This document shows, piece by piece, positions 54,897-62,782 of a stretch of 64,000 nt of DNA (its first letter is position 1; each line of letters begins with the position of its first letter). The notes under the pieces are model-generated. The model was not told the DNA's origin and did not search any database. It saw only the letters and a list, made by a program, of their open reading frames with translations. Position numbers and translations under genes: made by a program. Origin of the DNA: Rhynchopus euleeides (Eukaryota; Euglenozoa; Diplonemea; Diplonemida; Diplonemidae); assembly GCA_963210315.1 (NCBI GenBank), contig OY723263.1, positions 1,798,001 through 1,862,000 on the forward strand. Direction: 5' to 3'.

Positions 54897-54993
54897 GGGG
54901 GTCTTCGTTTTGTTCGGCAAATCTTCGGCATTTTTTTCCACTAACAAATACATGTGGTGTGCGCCCCCTCGGCACCGCGTAGCGAAGACCCCC
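54897..54993. mobile_element. MITE family M1, copy 3
   Basis: GGGGGTCTTCG at the left and AGCGAAGACCCCC at the right enclose about 75 bp. No flanking duplication is evident. Confidence 0.6.
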
Positions 54994-55193
54994 ATATGGC
55001 TGTGTTCAAATAGCGCAGTTGCACTTCTAGGGTTCAGGATCATCACGTAATAGGACCTCGCTCTGCAAAGTGGGCCCGGTGATGCAGTTAGGCACAGAGC
55101 GGGGTTCTCCCATTTGATGTGTTTGTTTATCCGCATGAGTACACGGTTTCGTAGAGCATGTTCTCACACTTGTATGGCCTCACGCGGTTTTCC

Positions 55194-55380
55194 CCAAACA
55201 AGCCCTGCTTGTCATAGCGAAAGAGTCAGTGGGAGCGTACGATACGCGCAGTGTGTTTTGGGATACAGCAACACAACACCACCAACTAACGTTTTTCTAA
55301 CGTTTTTCACCCCCTTCCGCAGGGGTCGCATCGCTGCAACTCGTGTGCACAAACACCACCCTGACTCTGTTGAACGATTG
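55194..55380 (+). repeat. dispersed repeat R1, copy 2
   Basis: CTGCTTGTCATAGCGAAAG, then GAGTCAGTGGGAGCG, then TTCCGCAGGGGTCGCATCGC. The order matches the copies at 32236 and 55962. Confidence 0.55.
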
Positions 55381-55961
55381 TGAACGATTCGGTCCAGGGG
55401 TTGTTCGGCTGGCCGTACGGTGGGGTATTGTCCCTGTCTTCTTGCTCTTTTTCCACTTTTGTCTTGTTTTTCTGCCCAGAGGGTAGGCCGTGTTTCCACA
55501 GTGATGGATATTCCTTCGCTCAGGAGCCCCACATGGACCACCGAAACAAACAAAGGAAAGGAGGAAGAGGCGGCCGATAGGCAGTGTCACCGTGCGGCCA
55601 GAATGCCTGGAACAAACCACACCCCTCATCGGGGCTGCTCGAGGGGCACGGGGAAGAATCGTTCAAAATCGTTCAAGCTACCATCCAAGTGTGGCTCACG
55701 TCGTGCGGAACATCCCGTAAGTCGAAAATTAGCAGCCGCTGTACAGTATATGAGTAAGATGAATTTCATCATTGTGCTTCTAACGAGGTCTTCATCGCTT
55801 TGGGTTCCAGACGGAAGCCTGTCATCCAGCGCCTGGTCCACCTGACGTGGAGACATGTATGCAATCCAGTGATCCGACCACTTCTTTATGGGGGTATTCG
55901 CTGCAGTGCCGGAATATGGTGTGGTGTGGTGTGCTGCTTATCATGCCCCCCCCACCCCCCG
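55381..55961. other. gene-free stretch between R1 copies
   Basis: No gene recognised. GAACGATT occurs twice near 55372-55389. Confidence 0.5.
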
Positions 55962-56130
55962 AACAAGCTTTGCTTGTCACAGCGAAAGAGTTGGTGGGAG
56001 TGCACGGCGCGTGCAGCGTGTTGTGTGACACGAACACAATCGCCTATTCGGTCTTCCGCAGGGGCTACATCACACTACCGCTCACGCGCACAAAACCCGG
56101 ACTCTTTGCGAGTAAACGCCGAACTTAGCC
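55962..56130 (+). repeat. dispersed repeat R1, copy 3
   Basis: AAGCTTTGCTTGTCACAGCG, GAGTTGGTGGGAGTG, TTCCGCAGGGGCTACATCAC and CGGACTCTTTGCG. It combines features of copies 1 and 2. Confidence 0.55.
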
Positions 56131-56188
56131 GAAACCCTGCCGCAAGCGAAGCCCTCCTCCGCGGGTTTGACATTGATTTTTCGACTTA

Positions 56189-56342
56189 GGGGGTCTTCGC
56201 TGGTCGACAAACTTCGACAAACTTCGTCGTTCGTCACATAATTAGGAAAACGGCTGTTTCAGGGGGTTTTTCACCGAAGACGGCAGTGTTCTGACGACGA
56301 CGACAGGGGTCTTCGACAAAAACTTCGTCAGCGAAGACCCCC
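56189..56342. mobile_element. MITE family M1, copy 4
   Basis: Perfect 14-base inverted ends GGGGGTCTTCGCTG and CAGCGAAGACCCCC, with TCGACAAACTTCG words inside that match copy 1 in reverse. The longest copy (154 bp). Confidence 0.75.
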
Positions 56343-56478
56343 CCCCCAAAAATGAATTAAAAACCGGTTTTTCGGGGATTCTCGCTGTTCGTCACCTGTC
56401 GTCAAATTTCGACAAAATTCGACAATTTTCACCTAAACCGACGGAAAATGCACCAAAATGCACCACCCACAGCCTGGG

Positions 56479-57696
56479 TCGGCCCAGGGTCTGGACACCA
56501 CTCCTGGACCCGGCCCAGTACGGGCGAGATCGGCCCATAGCCGGCCCAGCACTGCCGAGATCGGCCCATAGCCGGCCCAGTACGGGCGAGATCGGCCCAT
56601 AGCCGTCCCAGCACTGCCGAGATCGGCCCATAGCCGGCCCAGTACGGGCGAGATCGGCCCATAGCCGGCCCAGCACTGCCGAGATCGGCCCATAGCCGGC
56701 CCAGTACGGGCGAGATCGGCCCATGTCCGGCCCAGTACGGCCGAGATCGGCCCGTAGCCGGCCCAGCACTGCCGAGATCGGCCCATAGCCGGCCCAGTAC
56801 GGGCGAGATCGGCCCATAGCCGGCCCAGCACTGCCGAGATCGGCCCATGTCCGGCCCAGTACGGGCGAGATCGGCCCATGTCCGGCCCAGTACGGCCGAG
56901 ATCGGCCCGTAGCCGGCCCAGCACTGCCGAGATCGGCCCATAGCCGGCCCAGTACGGGCGAGATCGGCCCATAGCCGGCCCAGCACTGCCGAGATCGGCC
57001 CATGTCCGGCCCAGTACGGGCGAGATCGGCCCATAGCCGGCCCAGTACGGGCGAGATCGGCCCATAGCCGGCCCAGCACTGCCGAGATCGGCCCATAGCC
57101 GGCCCAGTACGGGCGAGATCGGCCCATGTCCGGCCCAGTACGGCCGAGATCGGCCCATAGCCGTCCCAGCACTGCCGAGATCGGCCCATAGCCGGCCCAG
57201 TACGGGCGAGATCGGCCCATGTCCGGCCCAGTACGGCCGAGATCGGCCCGTAGCCGGCCCAGCACTGCCGAGATCGGCCCATAGCCGGCCCAGTACGGGC
57301 GAGATCGGCCCATAGCCGGCCCAGCACTGCCGAGATCGGCCCATGTCCGGCCCAGTACGGGCGAGATCGGCCCATAGCCGGCCCAGCACTGCCGAGATCG
57401 GCCCATAGCCGGCCCAGTACTGCCGAGATCGGCCCATGTCCGGCCCAGTACGTGCGAGATCGGCCCGTAGCCGGCCCAGCACTGCCGAGATCGGCCCATG
57501 TCCGGCCCAGTACGTGCGAGATCGGCCCATAGCCGGCCCAGTACGGGCGAGATCGGCCCATGTCCGGCCCAGTACGGGCGAGATCGGCCCATAGCCGGCC
57601 CAGCACTGCCGAGATCGGCCCATAGCCGGCCCAGTACTGCCGAGATCGGCCCATGTCCGGCCCAGTACGGGCGAGATCGGCCCATAGCCGGCCTAG
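56479..57696. repeat. 31-bp minisatellite array A, about 39 units
   Basis: Units GGCCCAGTACGGGCGAGATC plus GGCCCATAGCC repeat every 31 bp with a few alternating variants (ATAGCC or ATGTCC, TACGGGC or CACTGCC). The leftmost unit at 56479-56509 is of the type found in array B. Because 31 is not a multiple of three and no unit contains a stop on the minus strand, all three minus frames stay open for about 400 codons. These are not genes. Confidence 0.95.
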
Positions 57697-57703
57697 TCGT
57701 AGG

Positions 57704-57918
57704 ATGCTGAACGAAGACAGCCAGCAGGCGCTGCTCTTCGATGACTACTCCACAGAGACGAAGATCACGACACTCGTGGTCACAGACGTGCAGGCCTCGA
57801 CCCTCTGCTTGGAGAAGTCTTTCGAGGGAATGCGGAAGGCGCTAGAAATCCACAACCATGTGATCCGGAAGTGCATTGCGGGCATGGCGGGTATGAGGCA
57901 GGACATCGTCAGTGTCTG
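57704..57918 (+). pseudogene. class III nucleotidyl cyclase fragment
   Basis: About 71 codons stranded between arrays A and B. The peptide TKITTLVVTDVQAST followed by MRKALEIHNHVIRKCI matches the start of the adenylate/guanylate cyclase catalytic domain: the metal-binding Asp in TDxxxST, then the helix with EAMxxALxxHxxxxR. The rest of the domain (second Asp, Arg and Asn catalytic residues) is missing. The frame passes directly into minisatellite at about 57910. ATG 57704 is in frame but the N-terminus proper is also absent. A broken host gene or an exon of a larger gene. Confidence 0.6.
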
Positions 57919-58437
57919 GACAGCACTCCTGGGCTCGGCCCAGGGACTGGACATCACTCCCTGGCTCGGCCCAGTGTCTGGACACCACTCCCTGGCTCGG
58001 CCCAGGGACTGGACAGCACTCCTGAGCTCGGCCCAGTGTCTGGACAGCACTCCTGGGCTCGGCCCAGGGTCTGGACACCACTCCCTGGCTCGGCCCAGGG
58101 TCTGGACATCACGCCCTGGCTCGGCCCAGTGTGGACAGCACTCCTGGGCTCGGCCCAGGGACTGGACATCACTCCCTGGCTCGGCCCAGTGTCTGGACAC
58201 CACTCCCTGGCTCGGCCCAGGGACTGGACAGCACTCCTGAGCTCGGCCCAGTGTCTGGACAGCACTCCTGGGCTCGGCCCAGGGTCTGGACACCACTCCC
58301 TGGCTCGGCCCAGGGTCTGGACATCACGCCCTGGCTCGGCCCAGTGTGGACAGCACTCCTGGGCTCGGCCCAGGGTCTGGACATCACTCCTGGGCTCGGC
58401 CCAGTGTCTGGACACCACTCCCTGGCTCGGCCCAGGG
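57919..58437. repeat. 31-bp minisatellite array B, about 17 units
   Basis: Units CGGCCCAGGGTCTGGACACC plus ACTCCCTGGCT, 31 bp, with variants GTGTCTGG, GGACTGG and GCACTCCTGAG and one shortened unit near 58128. Starts immediately at the cyclase fragment. Open in several frames for the reason given for array A. Confidence 0.95.
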
Positions 58438-59030
58438 TTTGCTCCACTCAGAGGGGGTTCGATGCAGGACCCCTTCCCAGTCATGATCTCCTCAGTGCCT
58501 CCATCGATCCCCTCCGTCAGGGATCTTGCTGTGTGTAACATTAGCACAAGACCTAAACCCGCATCGCGTACCCATCCTTCGAAACCGTGCGATGTGCAAT
58601 GTTGTGTTCATGTAGCTAGCTCGGAGAGTGTCTTAGCGAGCCCGCAAGGCTAGCTATATTTGCACCGTCCAACCAAATCTTGCTCAGCTTCGACTTGGCG
58701 CCGAGAGAGTTACGAGCGCTGCCCATAGAATCAGGTGTGCCGGGCGTGTGTGTCTTTATCAACACACGCAGACTCCTGCATACAGTAGACGGCCTACAGG
58801 CGAGGCGGAGTGTGACCTACTGTTGGGGGTGGTGAACTGGTCTGCGACGTCATCCTGCTGGTGTGCGACGTCTCCACCTCCTGCGGCACAGGGGGCCTTG
58901 TGATCTGGAGCGCTGGGGCAGCGCGGTGCAATGTCGGAGTGCGGACGGGCCAAGTCCCCCTGCTCCTGTGCATGCAGCGCAGATTTCTTGTTGCTGCGGT
59001 CCAGACAGCGGGCCGAGACCGGATGTGATG
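58438..59030. other. spacer between arrays B and C
   Basis: No gene recognised. A TAGCTAGC/GCTAGCTA inverted pair lies at about 58613-58655. Confidence 0.5.
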
Positions 59031-60075
59031 TCGGCCCACCCTCGGGACATCACTGCCTGGCTCGGCCCACCCTCTGGACAGGACTGCGTGGCTCGGCCCA
59101 TTCTCGGGACAGCACTGCCTAGCTCGGCCCACCCTCGGGACAGCACTGTCTGGCTCGGCCCGTTCTCGGGACAGCACTGTCTGGCTCGGCCCATTCTCGG
59201 GACAGCACTGTCTGGCTCGGCCCACCCTTGGGACAGCACTGCCTGGCTCGGCCCATTCTCGGGACAGCACTGCCTAGCTCGGCCCACCCTCGGGACAGCA
59301 CTGTCTGGCTCGGCCCGTTCTCGGGACAGCACTGTCTGGCTCGGCCCATTCTCGGGACAGCACTGCCTGGCTCGGCCCATTCTCGGGACAGCACTGCCTA
59401 GCTCGGCCCACCCTCGGGACAGCACTGTCTGGCTCGGCCCGTTCTCGGGACAGCACTGTCTGGCTCGGCCCATTCTCGGGACAGCACTGCCTAGCTCGGC
59501 CCACCCTCGGGACAGCACTGTCTGGCTCGGCCCGTTCTCGGGACAGCACTGTCTGGCTCGGCCCATTCTCGGGACAGCACTGCCTGGCTCGGCCCATTCT
59601 CGGGACAGCACTGCCTAGCTCGGCCCACCCTCGGGACAGCACTGTCTGGCTCGGCCCGTTCTCGGGACAGCACTGTCTGGCTCGGCCCATTCTCGGGACA
59701 GCACTGTCTGGCTCGGCCCACCCTTGGGACAGCACTGCCTGGCTCGGCCCATTCTCGGGACAGCACTGCCTAGCTCGGCCCACCCTCGGGACAGCACTGT
59801 CTGGCTCGGCCCGTTCTCGGGACAGCACTGTCTGGCTCGGCCCATTCTCGGGACAGCACTGTCTGGCTCGGCCCACCCTTGGGACAGCACTGCCTGGCTC
59901 GGCCCATTCTCGGGACAGCACTGTCTGGCTCGGCCCACCCTTGGGACAGCACTGCCTGGCTCGGCCCATTCTCGGGACATCACTGTCTGGCTCGGCCCAC
60001 CCTTGGGACAGCACTGTCTGGCTCGGCCCGTTCTCGGGACAGCACTGTCTGGCTCGGCCCACCCTTGGGACAGCC
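59031..60075. repeat. 31-bp minisatellite array C, about 34 units
   Basis: Units TCGGCCCATTCTCGGGACAG plus CACTGTCTGGC, 31 bp, with three main variants (CATTCTC, CACCCTC/CACCCTTG, CGTTCTC). These are arranged in recurring groups of three to five units, for example beginning at 59119, 59275, 59399, 59492, 59616 and 59769. It shares CTCGGCCCA and GGACAGCACT with array B. Confidence 0.95.
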
Positions 60076-60088
60076 CTTGAGACGAACA

Positions 60089-60313
60089 ATGAGGCGATGC
60101 GGGGGGCGAGGGCACCGATGCTCACTGTGCGACATCCCAGAAGAACGCTGGTATCAACAGGTGCATCGATACCCGCACCTGACTCTCTCTGAGATGAAAG
60201 AGGCTGGCTACCCCTCCCTCTTGGCAGGTGTGCTTCCCAATGCCCGCTACGTCACCCCAGCACTCCATGACTGCAAGGGGCTCGCCATGCGGCTGATCAG
60301 GGTACTGGATGAC
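60089..60313 (+). pseudogene. coding fragment of unknown family, cut by hAT-type insertion
   Basis: Starts MRRCGGRGHRCSLCDIPEER directly after array C and runs to the insertion site. It has a CSLC pair, a HRYPHLTLSEMKEAGYPSLL stretch, then ARYVTPALHDCKGLAM. The composition is that of a real protein. I do not recognise the family; nuclease- or transposase-like genes of lineage-specific families have similar Cys-pair plus HD-K layouts. It is probably the 5' part of the sequence continuing beyond the insertion. Confidence 0.45.
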
Positions 60314-60971
60314 AGGGGTGGAGCTTGGGGGTTTTTTCGGGTCAGCTGACCTGATTTTCTGCAGGCCCTCACAAAAAATCAGGTCAGGGGTAAAAAGAAA
60401 AAAAATATAGATTTTCGGGAAACCGGAAAAGTTGGCTCCTCGCCTTGGGGCCTCAAGGTGACCAGGAGGCGTTTCGTGAGCAAAGTGACCCCAGCGACAT
60501 GAGCACAGGCCTCAAACAGTCACAATAGAGGACAAATGAAGCTGCCCAACCCGTACCGTGCAACAGACGTTTACTACCGTGGCCTCCGGTGGCTGGGGGG
60601 CTCCGCCCCCCAGACCCCCCTGTGACATGTGCCTGTCTTGTACCCAAGCCCTTTACATCAGGGAATCTCAGTATCCTCAGGAGGACGCAGCCAACTCACA
60701 CAGAATCCGTACGCCCGCAAGTCACAGATGTTCACTACCGTGGCCTCCGGCGGCTGGGAGCTCCGCCTCCCAGACCCCCCCTACGGCATGTGTTTGTCTT
60801 GTAACCAAGTCCTTGCGCGTCCGGGGCTGCATATCGGTTCCGGTACCTCGCGGGAGGCTGGGCCCGAGCACTGATCTCTGAGACGAACCGGGGGGGAACC
60901 CATAAGAAAAAATTGGCTGACCCGATCTGACCCGATCCAGCCCGCAACCCCATATTTCAAGCTCCACCCCT
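60314..60971. mobile_element. hAT-type non-autonomous insertion
   Basis: A 658-bp element with perfect 15-base inverted ends CAGGGGTGGAGCTTG and CAAGCTCCACCCCTG. It is flanked by a perfect 8-bp duplication CTGGATGA (60306-60313 and 60972-60979). Subterminal GGGTCAG/CTGACCC words are inverted too. The interior carries a diverged paired-hairpin module. No transposase. It sits inside coding-like sequence. Confidence 0.9.
60565..60790. repeat. paired-hairpin module, copy 3
   Basis: Two TACTACCGTGGCCTCCGGTG/CACTACCGTGGCCTCCGGCG hairpins at about 60572 and 60731. The second has a shortened stem (GGGAGCTCCGCCTCCC, with compensatory changes on both arms). The terminal GCGCGC hairpin of copies 1 and 2 is missing. 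Confidence 0.75.
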
Positions 60972-61026
60972 GCTGGATGAGACAACAAAAAAATATTCGA
61001 CAAGACCTGTACAAACCTTGCACTGA

Positions 61027-61893
61027 ATGTGTCGCAGCATGGGACAGGTGCTCAGTTCCGGAAGGTCGTGCTTGCCTGTCACAGGACACACCTACAAGGG
61101 CTTGTTCCGCTACCTCTTTGTCTCCCTTGCAGACCTCATGCATTTCCGGTATGCAGACATCCCCTGGCGCTTCTGGGGATGCAAGGATGAGTCAGCCCGG
61201 ATTCCCTTCTTGCGTGCTCGGATCTCAGGGCATATATTTCACTGGTTGATGGAGCATGCCGAAAAGGGATCAACGCGCAATGCCTACGTACACAGTCTCC
61301 ATCATTGGTGGGCTCCAGAAGATGCAGTGCCTCTGCAGAACAACGACGAATTTGAAGAAGCAGAGAACGGACATCGCAAGAAAGATGCCGTTACAATCGC
61401 CAGCTCCGCAACTTACGAGAGAGATCTTGCGATGGCAGAAGAGAAGCGGCGCGCATCGGGCATGCCTTGGAAGGTTGCGCACCTGTCGCAGGACGGGATC
61501 CTCGGGTATAGAGAAGTCATCCTGTGTCCGTGTCTGCACACCCGACACGCTCATAGATTGGCTGTGTATGTTCTTTGCACACAGTTGACACAGCTGCAGA
61601 AGGGGTTTGTGCACTGCAACACACAGGACTTCGTTGAACCCATCAGCGCGCCCTACTTCCTGTTCCGGTTCCCCGAAGGACACCGCAAATTATCGCACTG
61701 CTTGTGCAAAATGCCAATCCCGCTGGGGGCGACTTTCACACCATTCGTGTCATCCGAGGCGACTTTGAGCACGCTTGACCAACGCGCACAGCAGGAGGGG
61801 GATGACAGTTCTGACGAAGAAGATGAGGCCTGCAGGATGGCTTGTCTTGCCCAAGGTGTAACACAACTACGACAGGCGATGGCCGCACTTTGA
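61027..61893 (+). CDS. hypothetical protein, part of an interrupted gene
   Basis: A 288-codon open frame from ATG 61027, directly downstream of the hAT-type insertion. The peptide is not low-complexity: LFRYLFVSLADLMHFRYADI, WRFWGCKDES, a HIFHWLMEH stretch, a CPCLHTRHAHRLAVY segment, then an acidic DDSSDEEDEA stretch and a Gln/Leu end. I know no family match. The N-terminal sequence may have been lost by the insertion, so expression is doubtful. It could be a host gene or an ORF of another transposon. The neighbouring stretch 60089-60313 is probably its other part. Confidence 0.5.
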   Translation: MCRSMGQVLSSGRSCLPVTGHTYKGLFRYLFVSLADLMHFRYADIPWRFWGCKDESARIPFLRARISGHIFHWLMEHAEKGSTRNAYVHSLHHWWAPEDAVPLQNNDEFEEAENGHRKKDAVTIASSATYERDLAMAEEKRRASGMPWKVAHLSQDGILGYREVILCPCLHTRHAHRLAVYVLCTQLTQLQKGFVHCNTQDFVEPISAPYFLFRFPEGHRKLSHCLCKMPIPLGATFTPFVSSEATLSTLDQRAQQEGDDSSDEEDEACRMACLAQGVTQLRQAMAAL

Positions 61894-62084
61894 CACCTCA
61901 AATTCTAACCGCTCACCTCCGCAGGTGTAGCCGCTACCAGGAGGATAGGTAGGTAGTCCAGAGTCCGGGGAAACTGACAGAAGCAAAACAAGCCCCTCCC
62001 CATCCCTCTTCCACCATGATTTTACCCCCCACGCCAGTAGACTGTAACTATATCATGGGAAAAATGGATGAAAATAGGTGAAAA
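61894..62084. other. short gene-free stretch
   Basis: No feature recognised. Confidence 0.5.
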
Positions 62085-62232
62085 GACTCCCGCTAGGGGG
62101 AGTCAGACTCCCCCTAGCGGGAGTATAGACTCCCGCTAGCGGGAGTCTGGACTCCCGCTAGCGGGAGTCTTTGACACCCGCTCAGACTCCCGCTCCCAGA
62201 CTCCCGCTAGGGCCGCTGGAGTCCACCGTGCA
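62085..62232. repeat. palindrome cluster related to the 27.8-kb MITE
   Basis: GACTCCCGCTAGCGGGAGTC, a perfect 20-base palindrome, occurs at 62128-62147 and 62150-62169. Near-palindromes lie at 62085-62104 and 62106-62124. The cluster ends with GGAGTCCACCGTG, the same terminus as the element at 27775-27961, but its left terminus is missing. Confidence 0.8.
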
Positions 62233-62782
62233 TGTTCTGAGAACACCCTTTTTTCTTCGATAATTTCCCCCGTCCCCCACACACCCACTCTGTGTTTTGT
62301 TAATTATTATAATTTATATTTCTTGTATGTTCCCTTCGGCAGTTTTGAGGCCATACTTGGCCGTTTCAGACTCCTGGTAAAACACCCGTCATGATCTGGG
62401 AAGCTGTCCCAGGCAGTTTAAGGTCGTGCATCAAGATCGCTCGGCGCTTTCTACACTATTTCAGAATATGGATGTGCGGTGGGTTGTCGGTTCTCAGACT
62501 GGTTCCAGAGTGGTGGGCTCGCAGGATTTTTTTTGACCCACGCTTTATCTTTCAACGTGTAGCTCGGAGGCAGAGTGTCGGTTTCATCCACTGTTGCTGG
62601 CGGCGCCCCCACCCCATCCCATCCCACCCCATTGGCCGTCGGTCGGCGCGGTGTTCCTCTTCACCACACACCCACATCACCCCAGCAGGCACCACCCTCG
62701 CCCTGCCACCACCTCCTCACGAGCTGTGGACACCACGCTGCCCATGCCTCTGCTTAGCACCCTGAGGGCACCCTGAGCACCC
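62233..62782. other. intergenic before the last gene
   Basis: Nothing coding is firmly supported. An in-frame TGA at 62774 lies nine bases before the next gene's ATG, so that gene does not extend upstream unless spliced. Confidence 0.6.

Noticed and set aside
56392-57685. Three overlapping minus-strand frames of about 400 codons
   Set aside because: All three frames give the same repeating peptide because a 31-bp unit without stops cycles through frames. This is minisatellite, not a gene family.
1919-60075. Tandem arrays as CRISPR loci
   Set aside because: Units are contiguous with no unique spacers, and the genome is eukaryotic.
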